The position numbers and the translations under genes are program-made. A stretch of 64,000 bases of DNA from Cokeromyces recurvatus (lineage: Eukaryota > Mucoromycota > Mucoromycetes > Mucorales > Mucoraceae), in the NCBI RefSeq assembly GCF_025118155.1, contig NW_026251394.1:744001-808000 (forward strand), in the 5' to 3' direction. Under the pieces are notes generated by a model. That model did not search any database and was not told the DNA's origin. It worked only from the letters and a program-made list of their open reading frames with translations. The first letter of the stretch is position 1. Every line of letters begins with the position of its first letter. Positions 12,744-26,500 of the stretch are shown here, piece after piece.

Positions 12744-13114
12744 ATAAAAGCTATACAAAGACCAATATTGAAAAAAAAAAAAAAGAAATTACTCACAATT
12801 GTACATGACTAAATTCATTAATGAAGAAGAATATAACATATTATGTTTTTTAGATCTGATTATATAAGACAGTTCTCATTCTAATCTCTAAACCATTAAT
12901 TATTAATATTTTATTGATTGTACCTGTCTAAGAGATAGGAGAGAGGCTTTTTATTTGTTTCAATATATACAATAATCAAGTATTTTAGGAACTGATGATT
13001 TAGGCAGGACAACGACTGTACACTTTTTCATTGTCCGCTATTTAATCTTCGAAAACTGCCATTTGAAACAGTAAGAAGCGCTATACCTTTTTTTTTTTTT
13101 TTTATACACATCAA
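12744..13114. other. Intergenic region between ALG13 and MID1
   Basis: 371 bp of AT-rich sequence with A runs and a T tract (about 13089-13103) shortly before the MID1 start. No gene is seen. Confidence 0.7.
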
Positions 13115-14693
13115 ATGTTTATAAAATATATTTCTATCATCATTTATTGTTATCATCTTCATAATGTCTTTTCGCAATCAGTGACTACTCAATTAAAAGA
13201 TAATCAAATATTAACTTCAACTCTCCCAGTTAATGGTTATAATTATTATTATTTTAGTAGCTCATCTTCTATGAATCAAATGTTCACAAAGAGAGATCAA
13301 CCTGAAATTTATCTTTCAGTAGCTACATGCAGTCAACCAATACCACCTGTTAATTATCACGAAACGATTCCATCCCTAAATATATACATTTCAACTTCAA
13401 ATGCATTACCAGGCTCTAATGATGACATCTTGGCTAACAATTCAGTTAATGGACTTATGAATTGGACAAGTGATGGTCAGACATCAGAGATTTGGATTGC
13501 AGTAGGGAGCCCTAATTTAACAGCTTCTTGGAATGGGAACTGGACATATGAAATTGGTGTTTCCACCAGCCGTAAGTTATTTTTTTTTATAAAATACACA
13601 GAATAGTGATAACTTATTATCTATTTGCTTAGAATTTATGCATTTATTATTTGTCAATAATGAAGAAATAGACAATGATATACCCTATATTACTTTAGAT
13701 GATACAGATAGAAATCATGCATTATTTTTATCCAGCCCTTTTCAAGGATCAGCGCCTAATTCAACTATTTTGATGACCCATAATTTACCTAAAGAATTAT
13801 CTTATTCGCTTTGTGCAGCCAGACTACACAAATCAACTCATTATAATGTAAATACTACCGTGACTTACCGTGGTCCAACTCATGGTCCTAAACAACAGTT
13901 TATGATATCTAATTTAACTTCAAATACAGCTTATACAGCTTATATGCTTCAAACAAGGGGAGCTCTAATAGGCATGACAACACCCATCTATCTAAAGACA
14001 AAGATGGAAGCTAATTGTCGAATTATTTATGATTTGCAATTTTGTGATCAAGTAGCTTACAGTGTGCCTGTAAATCCAGATGCGCTTTTGACAAGCAGTA
14101 TACAGGATCTTGTAAATCAATACGACCAACAGGCCTTGGAAAAATTTAAACCCTTTGACATTGCTCTCTCACAATTTAATTGCGAGACAACACTTTATTC
14201 GCTCGTGCGGAATTGTACAGACTGTTATAGAGATTATAAGACCTGGCTCTGTGCAGTCACTATTCCACGCTGTACAGATTCTTCTATGAATGCAGGTCTT
14301 CATCAGGGTACAGACAATGTTGCTGCTGCACCTGCATTACGTGATATCTCTGTCAATGCATCACGTAACCCTTGGATAGATGAGTCAATACAACCAGGTG
14401 AATGGACTGAATTATTACCCTGTATTGATCTCTGTTATCACGTTGTCCAGAGCTGCCCTCCCTTTTTAAATTTCTATTGTCCTGAACCTGATTTGAGGTC
14501 AATACAATATGGATATTGGCAAAATGGCACAGCGTCTGTCAATGGTACTGTCTATCATTTCAATATAAACAATCCTACATGTAATCGAGTCGGCATAAGC
14601 CCAGGTCTGTTGACAATCAGTCATACTTCAACACTCTATTGCTCGTTTATTTTGTACATTGTCCCTCTTTTTACTCTTTTATTATTATTATGA
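13115..14693 (+). CDS. MID1: MID1 stretch-activated calcium channel regulatory subunit
   Basis: Extracellular, membrane-associated subunit of the fungal high-affinity calcium influx system, acting with the CCH1 channel. Two exons, 13115-13571 and 13633-14693, give 505 aa. The N-terminus is a signal peptide (MFIKYISIIIYCYHL, cleavage likely after FSQS). Many N-x-S/T sites are present, for example NLTAS, NWTYE and NTTVT. A cysteine-rich region of the second half carries the family pattern: CRIIYDLQFCDQVAYSVP, the segment NCTDCYRDYKTWLCAVTIPRC, and LLPCIDLCYHVVQSCPPFLNFYCP. The last 20 residues are strongly hydrophobic, which fits a GPI signal or terminal anchor. Length is close to that of other fungal MID1/Ehs1 proteins. 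No damage is seen. Confidence 0.92.
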
Positions 14694-15274
14694 TGATGGT
14701 AATAAGGATTTTTTTTTTCGTTTAAATATGTATGAATATATATATATGTATTCATGTTTCTTGGAAAAAAAAAAATAGACCCTATACCAATTGTTTTGGT
14801 TGATTATGAAGAAAGAATTTCTTTATCATTCATAAAGTTTATTGTATATAATATCCTTTTAGACACAATATTACATTATCAATGTAATTTAGCTTACATC
14901 TCTTTTCTTTTAAAAAAAAAAAAATAAAATAAAAATCTTTTCATACAAAGCTATGTATAAATGTAGATCACGTATCTGTCTCAGTGACAATTGAACTTAT
15001 AATCACTGAGTCTATAAGTGATCCTTTTAATCTTGGTTCCTTTTTTTTTTGATTGTTTTTTAAATTAATAAAAAACCCTCTCGGCAGGCAAGACAATTGC
15101 AACTTTGAGCAATCATCCTTGGCCAGGATACCAAATATATATAAATGTATATACAGGCAAAAAAAAAAAAAATATACATGTATAAATGTGTACATTAGAT
15201 GTTTATTTGACAAAAAAAAAGGAATTATTTCGTTTTTTTTTTTAACAGATTGCGAAAAAAAAAGGATATACTAT
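14694..15274. other. Intergenic region between convergent MID1 and eEF1B-gamma
   Basis: Roughly 580 bp with A tracts at about 14765-14775, 14910-14923 and 15160-15171. It should hold both 3' UTRs; no coding frame is supported. Confidence 0.65.
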
Positions 15275-16628
15275 TTATTTGAAGACCTTACCATCAACAC
15301 AGTCTTCAAAGTCCCAAGCAAAGTACTTGTAGATTTCTTCCTTCTTTTCTTCATATTGAGAAGGTTCAATCTTTTGGAAGTTGTAAGATTCATAATCGGC
15401 AGCATCATAGATTTCGAAGGGAACTTCTTGGCCACGAATGACAAAGTAACCAGAGATAGTATTCTTGTTATTTTCACCACGAACAATCATAGAGGCAAAG
15501 GCGTACTTGTGAGCACGTTCAAGACGAGCATAGAAACCACCAATCAAGTTGTTGGACATGAAAGTCAAGGTCAATTCGTCGTTGTACTTGTAGTCGACCT
15601 TCCAGATGGAATAACCCTCGGGATCAAAGTGTTCCCAGAACCACTTGATAGCATCCTTGGTATCATTGTTAGAGTATTCACGCTTCCAAGCATCCAAGAT
15701 GAAAGGAGAGGGAGGTAACAAGTCCAACTTGGACTTGGGCTTAGGAGCAGGCTTGGGCTCTTCAGCATCCTCCTTGGCGGCAGCTTCCTTCTTTTCCTTC
15801 TTGGGGGTCTCCTCCTTAGTAGCAGCAGGCTTCTTTTCCTTCTTAGGGGGATTATACTTTAAGGGAGTTTCACAGAGGGTAATTTCACCAAGGTATTTCT
15901 TGAAAAGAGGTTGAGCACTAACAGTCTTGAAATAACGAGTAACGTTCTTGAATTCAGCACGAGCAGCCTTATCGAGCAAAAAGACATAAGAGTTAACAAG
16001 TGCAGTGACAACAGCAATATCGGCCAAGGTCACTTGGTGACCAACAAGGTAGGTCTTGGTCAACAAAATCTTATCCAAAGCAGCTAAAGCACGTTTGAGG
16101 TTATTTGCAGCAGCATCAACATTAGGCTTCATATAAGGGATAATACCACGAAGAGGAAGCATCCAATTTGAAGTGTTGGAAGTAATTTCGTTTTCAGAAA
16201 AGAGAACCCATTGGAAAATCAAGGCCTTTTCAACAGCATTCTTACCCAAGATAGGAGAGTCTTCCTTGAGAGCAGCGGCATAATAAGCAATCGCGGAAGA
16301 TTCAAAAAGGTTGACTTCAGCAGATTCGAAAACAGGGACTTTACCCATAGGGAACTTGGCATAGAATTCAGGAGTTCTTTGGGTTGAAAGATCGAATTCT
16401 TCGACATTAATGTCTAAACCATTGTAGGCAGCCTAAAATTATAATAATAATAATTAAAAATTGCCTGAACTTTTACGTAAAATAGACGATGTTTCTTACA
16501 GCAATCTGAGCTTTCGCAACACGAGGGTTGTTAGGATAAGATTTGATAGTCTAAATAGCAAAATAAATCATTAGTTATTGCATTATAGAGGATGGATGGA
16601 TGAAGATACATACACCAATAGGACTCAT
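15275..16628 (-). CDS. Translation elongation factor eEF1B gamma subunit
   Basis: Structural subunit of the eEF1B nucleotide exchange complex that recharges eEF1A. Three exons, 16614-16628 (only 15 nt, MSPIG), 16500-16550 and 15275-16432, encode 407 aa, the usual length. Residues 1-80 form a GST-like N-terminal thioredoxin fold (GKVPVFE, FESSAIAYY), residues about 90-200 a GST C-terminal domain, then a lysine/alanine/proline linker (KKEKK, KPKSK). The conserved C-terminal EF1G domain starts at LDLLPPSPFILDAWKREYSN and includes WKVDYKYNDELT, FMSNNLIGGFYARLE and the final FAWDFEDCVDGKVFK. Codons are more biased to C-ending forms (AAG, GGT, TTC) than in neighbouring genes, as expected of a highly expressed protein. 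A long open frame on the opposite strand (15053-15718) is a shadow of this bias. Confidence 0.96.
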
Positions 16629-18491
16629 TCTTCTTTTTTCTTTTTGATATATCCAATACAAAAGAAATAGTAAAAGAATAAAAAATAACAAGAGTGAATG
16701 AACGACCTATGTCGGAGATTGAATAAATATAATAGTGGTACATCACAACTAGGCACAACATAATATTCATTCCATCAGAATTGCCCAGGTTAGGATATCA
16801 AAGAAGGATAGATTTATTCATATACAAATATAAGCTTGAAAGTATTATATAAATAGATAAATAAATATGTGTATTTTATATAATTAAGCAATATGATTTA
16901 TATGGATCAATGATTTACTCTTAATACAAGCCTAACATGTACAATATTTCTAGAAGATATAATTATTATTGTCTTAATCCGGGTATTGTTTGTAAGACTA
17001 ATGACAATGGATTTAAAGAAAACTACATGCACATATATTGACACCTATGTATAGACATAAATGCTAAATTATTTCAGGGTATTGATTAGCATACTTTGCT
17101 TTAATTAATGTTAGGACAGTAACTCAAAGATAAAAACAAGAATGCATTTATCAGGGATATGGTAGATAAAAATCTATCAATAGTCCTTACAGATGTGAGA
17201 ACAAATATATGGACATGCTTATATAATATGGAAATACAGATTTTACATAAGCTTAAATGTTTAATATTTGAGAGAATGTGTGATATGATTGAATCAGGCA
17301 AACAAATACAATCTTTAAAGAGATGAATTCTAGATATTACAATTTTGATATTATATTGTGAGTCAATAGAAAAAGGGCATAATAAGATGATTACATAAAA
17401 TATAACATATGGAGTATTCAAATAACTAGTAACGATAAAATTAACTCATTGCATATATATAAGCTTTAAGATGCTTTCATAAGGGAAAAAAAATGCCATC
17501 TATTCACTACAATTATAATTCCACAATTAAAACTTTAGTTTTCATACTAGTTCTGATCTCCCCTTATTTTCAGCAAGCGGTGACAAGTGAATATATAAAG
17601 AAGTTGATTGCTATACATTGACGATTGGTGTTACTGTCATAGAGATGTTCTTTCAATAAGTTCCTTGTCTTTTAAAGCATCAACATATTCTTAGATAAAA
17701 AAAAATGTAACAAATCTTAGCTTCCATGAGGTTGCCTTTGAACTAAAGTAAAGCTTTGAAGTTTTTGATATTAAAAAAATAAAGAATTACCTTCTCCACA
17801 TGTACTGTTTTTAAAATAAAATAAACGATATAATTATCTTTTTATTTGCACATTAAAAAAAAAAGAATAGTATTTCATGTTTAGTTTTAACCTATCTAGT
17901 TTGTCTTTAAAATGTCAAAGATTACTCGTTCTTCGCTAATATTAGATTCGTAAGAATAAAACAAAGTGATAATAGGCACTTAAATATCTAATACATTTTG
18001 TCATAATCTTAAAAAGAAAAAGAAATTACCTTTTTGCTTGGAGTCAAAACTTAATATTTATGTACTGTAAATATATATATATACATATGTATAGGGACTT
18101 CATTCGAGCTATTATAATAACAAGCATATAATAACGAAAGAGTAAATAAACAAATACATATAAATATATAAATACATATATATTTATATGCATATATTAA
18201 TTCTAATATATTTCAAAATTTAATATTATTAATTATATAAACTGTTAACTGTCATTTGTCTAATATAATAATATAAGAGTGAATAGTAATTTTTGTTTAA
18301 TTGGTTACAAGTAGTGTAAATGATGAAAAAATTAAAATAATACTAATCTTCCATACTTGATTAACAATTAACAAATCGAATATTAGAATTAAACTGAAAC
18401 TGTAAATACACTTATTATATCAATAGAAGTTTTATGATTTGTGTTTTTAGTATTTAAATTTTAATATGCCGTAAATTTAATACATGTATTG

Positions 18492-18535
<44 letters not shown>

Positions 18536-20083
18536 TAAAGAACAATTGAAGTAGCTTTTAATAGTGATAAATAAAAGAAAAGATATAAATCATAAAATAA
18601 TACATGTATATACTTTACATAATGTGTATATTATTTTAACAAGAGTTAAACTTGCTTCATGACTAGTGTTTGTCTTTATTATGATGAATAGAGAAAATAA
18701 TACTTTCTTAAATTTGTCTTATAATATTAGCTCTCTTGTCCAAGAAATATGAAAGGCTATTCTCTAAAAAGAATTAGCAATGAAAAATATTTCATTGATA
18801 GCAATATAGAGTCTTCTTCTTCTTTTTTATGAATAATATAAATGCTAAATATATATTGCTTGAAATTACAATGCAAATATGGTCTCTACTTTGTCTACAT
18901 TTAATATGTTGAGCACTTGAGAAAAAAATAGTTTCATCATAGATTTTATATATTAGCTCACAGCTATTATCATTAAAGAACTTATTTATCAATCTTGTGA
19001 GCTATCTTTCACGAAGATTTTAAATGATTCTTAACGAATATATTATAGATTTTTATATATTTACATATATCTTATACTATGCTGAAATATGATGTAATTG
19101 AATTAAAACTACTTATTCTATCCTGTTAATACATTTTCGTGTTTATATATAGGAATATATCGTCATATTTAAATAATACAGTAGTATCTACGTGTCTATA
19201 TATAAGCAAAGAGATGCTAAGACTACTACAGAGTATACACAAGTAGTATTACATAATAATATACTAATAAAACTATCCTTTTTATCATTTATTTGTTTTA
19301 AGAATGATGAGTAAATACTGGATTTTAAAAAATGTCGAGAGGATTTGTGAATTCAAATTATTTCTACGTTGTAGAATTGAATCACAACTAAAGGTTTTCC
19401 ACAAAGTTACTTAAACTCTATATTTATATATAAGCTTTCTTACTCTGATGCGAATATACCCTATATACCATTATTAGATATTTTGATTATCTAGCACTGA
19501 TGAAACCTTTCTCTATCTGTGTATATACACGTATCAATGTCTTTCACAATATGAATCAGTATTGTAAGATAGTAGTAACGTCGAGAAAAGTTATTTTACT
19601 TCAAGGAGTACATATTTATTTTTATACAAAATTATTTAAATAACATAAAATAATAGCTACATATATAAATATATATAAAGTCAACATAATTAACATATAT
19701 GTAATGCTGGATAACTTCATTTTTGTAATATATTCAGTATTTTATTTATTAATATGAATTCACTGTCATGTTTTATCAGAGAAGAAACCATAATTCTCGA
19801 CTGCAAAATTTTTAACATTAAAAAATTTAAATATAAAAAAAAAATAACCATCAGAGTTTTAGTAGTTCTACAAGTATAAATGTTCGAAATTCATAAATTA
19901 GCGAACTTTAACTGATTGGATAAATGCACAAAATTGATAAAATTATTGGAAGGATCCTGTATTCCTTTGGTTACAATTGTCATGTTGACCGAATGACCCA
20001 AAAAAAATAAAAAATAGTATTTATGAACAGATTTTCTTAGTTTGGATATTTATTTTGTCTTTATTCATTTTTCTAAAAGTCAA
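16629..20083. other. 3.45-kb gene-free AT-rich stretch
   Basis: The longest stretch without a supported gene. It is composed of AT-rich, mostly unique sequence with many TATA-like runs and a 40-nt T tract at 18495-18534. All frames are short and low in complexity (for example 17101-17421 minus, 18792-18992 minus). No tRNA-like A/B boxes, repeats of transposon ends or conserved domains were recognised. It separates the divergent eEF1B-gamma and RhoGEF genes and so holds both promoters. Confidence 0.65.
18495..18534. repeat. Poly(T) tract, 40 nt
   Basis: Uninterrupted run of T read directly. Similar tracts occur at 1747-1781, 12554-12588, 34186-34217 and 49887-49932, and A tracts at 7984-8013, 35585-35621 and 39424-39495. 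Confidence 0.95.
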
Positions 20084-23000
20084 ATGCTTGAAGAGAAGGT
20101 AAATTTCGAACCCTCCCCCTTTTTTTTAAAACTTTATAATGATTTTTTTTAATTTTAATTTTATTTTTATTTTATATAATGTAGAAATATATATCTCATT
20201 TAGAACTTAATAAAAGCTGTCTTTCTACTTTAACAAAACTATTTATAAAAGAAGCCCAATATGCTCGAATAACAAAAGATGAAGCCTTAGTAAATAAAAA
20301 TATCTCAAAATGAAAAAAAAAAATATGTATTTATATAAATTAGCACCACTAACATGTGATAACTAAATTAGAACGCTTGCGGTCTTGTTTTAATAAAATT
20401 AGGTTTAGAAGAAGAATTAAAAGAATATCTATTAGACTCACTGTTATCTAGTAGAATATTAACTCCATATTCAGATCAGAAATACTTAATTTATAATATC
20501 AATGTGCAAGGAATCCTTATTAATCTAACTAAATGTTATTCACCTCTGTGTAATACGACAGCTTCATTTACTTGTTATTCATCATATTGCCCTAATAAAA
20601 AGGTGGAAAAAAATTACTTTGAATCAAATGATAAAAAAGATATTGTAAGATAGCATAAATATTTATTTCCATATACATATATTGATAATGCTTCTTAGAA
20701 AGAACAATGTATTTCAAATATTCCTCATTCTATCCTCATGAACTTACCATCTCGAGAACGAAAACGACAGCTAGCAATTGAAGAATTAATACATTATGAG
20801 GAAAATTTCTTAAAGCAACTTGCAGTTATCCATAATGTTTATGAGCAGCCTTTGATCATGTCAAAGGTAACAATTGAAGAATCTCGAAAATACTCATTTC
20901 ATGATATATTATTTGGCAATTACCACATATTAGCAAGCTATCATAAAAAAATGCTTAAAGAATTGCAATCAATAAAGGAATCTCATAAGTATACTCTTTT
21001 TCCTGATTCGATCACATTAGGAAATGTGCTTTTAAAACATTTTTCAAAATTTAAAGACATCTATATCCGATATGTTAGTAATTATATTGCTGCCAAGTAT
21101 CAGTATAGCCTAGAATATAAAAATAACATAGCCTTCGCTTGTTTTATAAAGCAACAAGAAGCAGTTGAAAAGGAGTTTCGTATACCCTTAAAAGACTTGC
21201 TGATCTCTCCAATTATTCGCTTACCAAAATATGATTTATTACTTTCGACAATTTTAAAATATTCAGAAGAAGATCAAGATAAGACTTTAATTCAGACAAT
21301 CGCGCTATTGACTGATATTTTACATAAAATAAATGAGGCTACTCGAATTGCAGAAACAGAACAGCGCTTAGAGGAGATCAAGGCTAGTTTAGTGATCAAA
21401 AGACGTCCAAGTATTAAATATCAAAACAAACTCCAACAAATAATATCTGATGATGTTACATTAATATTTGAAGGAACAGTTAATTTAATAAGGTCACCCC
21501 CAATACTACCTACAACATGCCAATTATTTTTATTTAATGATTCACTACTCATTACTAGAAAACGAACAATGTTAAATGGGAAAGAAGAATATGTTTTGAT
21601 AGACAAGCCCATTCCTATACACATGCTTAAAATTGAAAATATATCAAAACGTACTATCTCAATGCGCCAGCAAGGGAATGTTTTATCATCCATTCGACGA
21701 CAATTAAGTGGTAATCAGCAACTTCGTCGCTATAATAGTGATAGTACAGGACTAAAAGTGTTACCAAAAGCTACTATAGACAGAGAACAACAAAAAGAAG
21801 ATATAAGTTTTGGCAATCATAATGATACACTCAACATGGAATCAGACGATAGTTCACCAATATATTCAGATGTCTATACTTTATCAGGTTTAAAATTACG
21901 ACATCGTATACGTGTTATTAAACAGCGAATAAGCAAGAAGAATAAAGAAGCAAATTCGACTTTTAATAATTCAAATAGCCACATCAAAAATACTACTTCA
22001 TCACCATTACTGCAAAAGTCTGCATCATATCCCTTTAGTAAAGACGCATCCTGTGTCATTGTAAAATCAAGATTGTTACAGATAAGCCATATGGCTTACC
22101 CAGGGTCAAATTATCTTTTTGAATGCCCTACACTCGATAATAGATTAAAATGGAAAAAGGCCATTACATCTATACTACCTAATCCTAATTTTGAACCATT
22201 TAGTCTTAAATTACTTTGTAGTACATCAAATTATTCTAGCTTTCAGAGCATCAATGGAATGTATGCCACGGGATGTGGAACAATTTGGTGCACTTTACCA
22301 TTTTGTAAGTATATTATTTGATTGAATATACATTACATAGATATTAATCTAATCTATCTATCTATCTATCTATGTGTATGATGTAGTAACATCAGATGGT
22401 CGTGGAGCTATTGCTTTAGGAACACAGTATGGATTTTGGGTAGCCTTTAATGATGCCTCTGAATTATTTAAACAAATTTTATCATTTAACTGCTATCAGC
22501 TAGAATTATTTGATAATAAGATTATATTAGTAAGAGGACATAAGCCTAATCGAGTACTGGGTGCAGTTATTATTGATCATATATATCCTCCTTCTTCGGA
22601 ATCTATTACGACAAACTATGATTTAAAAGAATTTCAAATTATACAAAAATCAGGTATATTGCATTTCGCCGTAGGTACACTTCGAGGAGAGCCTATTTTA
22701 TGCTATTTACGTCGTCGCCGTACAGGTTCTATTAGACTTGTACTTATGATTTATTATAATGATAACTCTACTACTACGCCATGGTTTAAAAAAGTGAAAG
22801 AGTATAAACCGACATTTATTCAACCAGAAGATTTAAAAATAATAGATGACTCTATTTATATTCGGTCAAGAACAGAAGGTATCGAGAAGATTGATTTACT
22901 AAATTGGGTTTTAGGATTATCTTGTGCCAATAACGGTTTTCAACATTCAAATTTTTCACAACTTTTAGACCTCCCTGCACCCTATCGAATGTCAATAAAG

Positions 23001-23466
23001 GAGAATCATCAAATAGAAGAATCGTCACTAATTACAATAAGTTATGTACCTTTAAATCAACCAGGCATAGGTCTAATTTGTAGCGCGCAATTTGCATTTC
23101 CAGTCACAGATGAAAATGCATATTCTTTTCAACAACCAATCGAGTTAAAAGTAAATGCAAAAGCTATGGTAGTATACTATCCTTATTTAATTGCTTTTTC
23201 ACCAAATATCATTGAAATAAGACATTTGGAAACTGTAAGTATATAATGATAGCTTCTTGATAAATATATAATTTCTCAAAATAAAGTAGACCGCTCTTGT
23301 AGAGGCAATACCCGGAAAGAAAATAAGATGTCTATATACATCACCTCCTAGTAGCTTAACTAAAAATGATATATGTATTATTCATGTATCAATGTTTCAC
23401 GCAGAAGAAGATCAAACAAAAGTATATCAACTTTACCTTAAAGAGCAAATATTGTTCGAAAACTAA
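20084..23466 (+). CDS. Rho1-type guanine nucleotide exchange factor (DH-PH-CNH, ROM2-like)
   Basis: Activator of a Rho GTPase, presumably RHO1, in cell-wall integrity and polarized growth. Six exons, 20084-20098 (15 nt), 20185-20289, 20372-20644, 20699-22304, 22387-23234 and 23290-23466, give 1007 aa. Residues 6-125 resemble the DEP-like module of ROM-type GEFs (NACGLVLIKLGLEEELKEYLL, then a CYSSYCPNKK cysteine cluster). Residues 150-335 are the DH domain (RKRQLAIEELIHYEENFLKQL; LLISPIIRLPKYDLLL). A PH domain starts near 385 (LIFEGTVNLI, QLFLFNDSLLIT) and has a long polar insert. Residues about 640-1000 form the CNH domain (YATGCGTIWCTLPF, GAIALGTQYGFWVA, YLIAFSPNIIEIRHL). The first exon is the least certain part: yeast ROM2 is longer, and further upstream exons cannot be excluded. 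The PAN1-like gene starts 111 bp downstream on the same strand. Confidence 0.88.
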
Positions 23467-23577
23467 TCGGAAGTTCAATTAATAATCCAAAAAAAGAAGT
23501 ATTTCATGTTCTTGCTCTTTTACCCTTAATCTTTCATCTCTTTTTTTTTTTTTTCTAATTTGAAATAAAAACTTCAC

Positions 23578-26500
23578 ATGTATAACAATTCTGGAGGGCA
23601 ATTTGGGCCTTCAAAAGGTAGTTTTGAAATTTAATAAAATTTAGATATAGTTATATAAACGTATAATTTATAGGCATCCGTCTTAGTTTTTTAACTCAAA
23701 ATGATCAGGCAAAATTTGAACAGCTTTTTTCTCAAAGTACTGCATCTTCTGGTGGAAATAAACTTTCTGGTAATTTATTTGTATACATTTACTTTATTTA
23801 TATATTTATAGTATTTTGTTGATAGCTAATGTGGTTAGTGAGCTTCTAAGACGTTCAAATTTAGATAATGAGACATTAGCAAAGATTTGGTACTTGGCAA
23901 AAAAAAAAAGGTTAAAAATTACCGCGTTTTAACAATGTTATAACATTAGGGATCTTGCTTCAATAGCTCAAGCACCTTATTTAACATTCCCCGAATTTGC
24001 AGTTGCCATGTTTTTGACGTCCAAAAAATTGATGGGACAAAGTCTGCCTGCTTCCCTTCCTTCTAACATTAGAGAAGAAACAGAAATAGCTATGGCTACT
24101 ATTGCTTCTACTGAAACTTCTCAACAGCTTGTTAATACTAGTGTCGCTCCCCAGCAACAGTTTATAACTCCCATGATGACAGGTATGCCTATACAAAATT
24201 CGATGAGGCCTACACCACCACCTGTACCTCAATTACCAATGCAAACAGGTTACATTAACAATTATCAAGCACCTATGCAAACTGGTTTCCAGCCTTCAAT
24301 GCCTCCTCCACAATCTATTATCCCTCCTCCACAACCAACACCTAAACTTCGACTTCAAAATATCGATTTTGCTAAAAAAATGATGCCCAACCAAAATGGT
24401 GTCACCAATTTATTAAATCCTAGTCTGGGTTCTTCCTACAAAATTTCTTGGAAGATTAGTCCTGAAGATAGACAACGTTATCGAGAAATTTTTAACGCCT
24501 GGGAAGGATCTGGATCTGGGTTTATGTCGGGAGAAACAGCTAAAGATGTTTTAACGCAATCTCAACTACCTCCGGCTGACTTGATGAAAATTTGGAAACT
24601 TGCTGATAGAGACAATAAAGGAAGTTTAGATGAAGATGAATTTGCCATTGCCATGCATTTGGTCTATCGTAAATTAAATGGATTTGAGATCCCTTCAGTT
24701 TTACCTCCTGAACTTGCTCCCCCATCCAAGTTACTTAAGAAGTTTGTACTTGGCAATAAACCCTCACCATTTGCTCCATCATTTGACAGTCCCAAGCAAC
24801 AACATAAAGAGGAAGAGAACAGCTATTTCTCCTATAATGATGACCATACTGATTATATCTCTAGTGCCCGTAGAAAAGGATATCAATCAACTAACAGTAG
24901 TAAATCTTTCTCTTTCAGACACAATAATTCTGATGACGAGGCTGATGTTCTAATTTTAGAAGATCTTCGTCGTCAAATTTATGAGACGAAGCGTACATTA
25001 GATCGTATGCCTAAACCCAATACTAAAACACGCTATAATGCTAGCAGTAAATATTCTTTAGAAGAGCTTAAAGAAAAGATTAGAAGAGCACACGAAGATA
25101 TAACTAACGCTGTTCGTACTAATCCTGCATCAAAGAAGTATATGGAAAATGACGATATTTTATTGGAATTACTGGAAACTCAGAAATCACTTCAAGACGA
25201 AATTCAATATTTGTGTAATCGTGATATTCCAGTCTTAGCTCGTCAATTACGTGGCTGTACAGCTGAATTGAGGGATGCTAAGGTTCGTTATGCAAGAAAA
25301 AACGATGGAACTGAAGATTATATGTCCTTTATTCAACCTACAGGTCCTGGTGGTACAATCACCGAAAGTGATCGTGTACGTGCTAAAGCTAAAGCTATGA
25401 TGGCTGCTCGTAAGGCCGGTCATACTGAATCTAGTATGGATGCTAATCTCAGCCTTCGTCGTGCTGAGGAACAGAAGGAAGAGACTGATCGAAAAGCGGA
25501 TAGCATCGAACGTGAAATGGAAAAATCTCGTACAGCCTTATTGGATATGCGAGGCGATTTAAGATATTTTGAGGAGATGGTGGAAAGGAAAGATTTACAG
25601 GAGAAAAAGCAGTTTGAAAATAGTCAAGATCTTTCGTATGAGTTGCGTCATTTTATTGAACAATTGGATAAAAGAACTAATGATTATCCATCTTATGCTC
25701 CTCGACAACTTTCATCTAATTCTGTTGGAAATGTTGGTGGAGCACGTAATTCCGCTTCTGTTAGCCCATCACCTGCTATTAATGCGTCAAGTCCTAAACC
25801 CAAGCCTTCACCTGCTCGACCTCGTACAGCAGAAGAAATCAAAAAAGAGGTATAGTATTATATATGCAATGTTTGAGATAAAATATCATTAACCTATTTA
25901 TTCCTTAGGCGGAAAGACGAGTTCAAGAACGCTTGGCCGCAATTCAAGCTAAACGCAATCATGCTGGTTCACCTAAGACTGGATCATCAATACCACCTAT
26001 TAGCAAACCAAATGAAGCTGAAGAATCTACTCAACGTAAGGAAATGGAGTATAAGAATAAACAGGATGAACTTGAACGTATTCAAGAATATGAACGTCTG
26101 GAACAACAACGACAAGAGTTGGAAAAAGCTAAGAATGCTAGAAGACAACAAGAACTAGAAGAGCAAAAACGAAAACAAGAAGAAAAGGAATTAGAAGAAA
26201 GAAGAAAACAAGAAGAAAAAGAATTAGAAGAAAGAAGAAAACAAATATTGGAAAAGGAGGAAGCAGAACGTCAAGCCCGCTTTGAGGCAATTAAGCGTAA
26301 TGAAGAGATGGAGGCTGCAAATAAAGCTCAAAAGTTAGATGAAACACCTGAAGCAGTGCCCTCAGAGTTATCGTATTCTGCTCCACCAGCGCCCCCAGCA
26401 CCCCCAGCACCTCCAGCACCTCCAGCACCTCCAGCTCTTAATACATCATCATCAACCAGTAGTAACAATCCTTTTGCTAAAATACAACAATCAAACAATA

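Noticed and set aside
15053..15718. 221-codon open frame on the plus strand
   Set aside because: It lies antisense over the eEF1B-gamma coding exon and its 3' flank; its content follows the codon bias of that gene and has no domain of its own.
20095..20125. ggttcgaaattt-like sequence on the minus strand, recalling a tRNA B box
   Set aside because: No A box, acceptor stem or anticodon arm could be placed around it.
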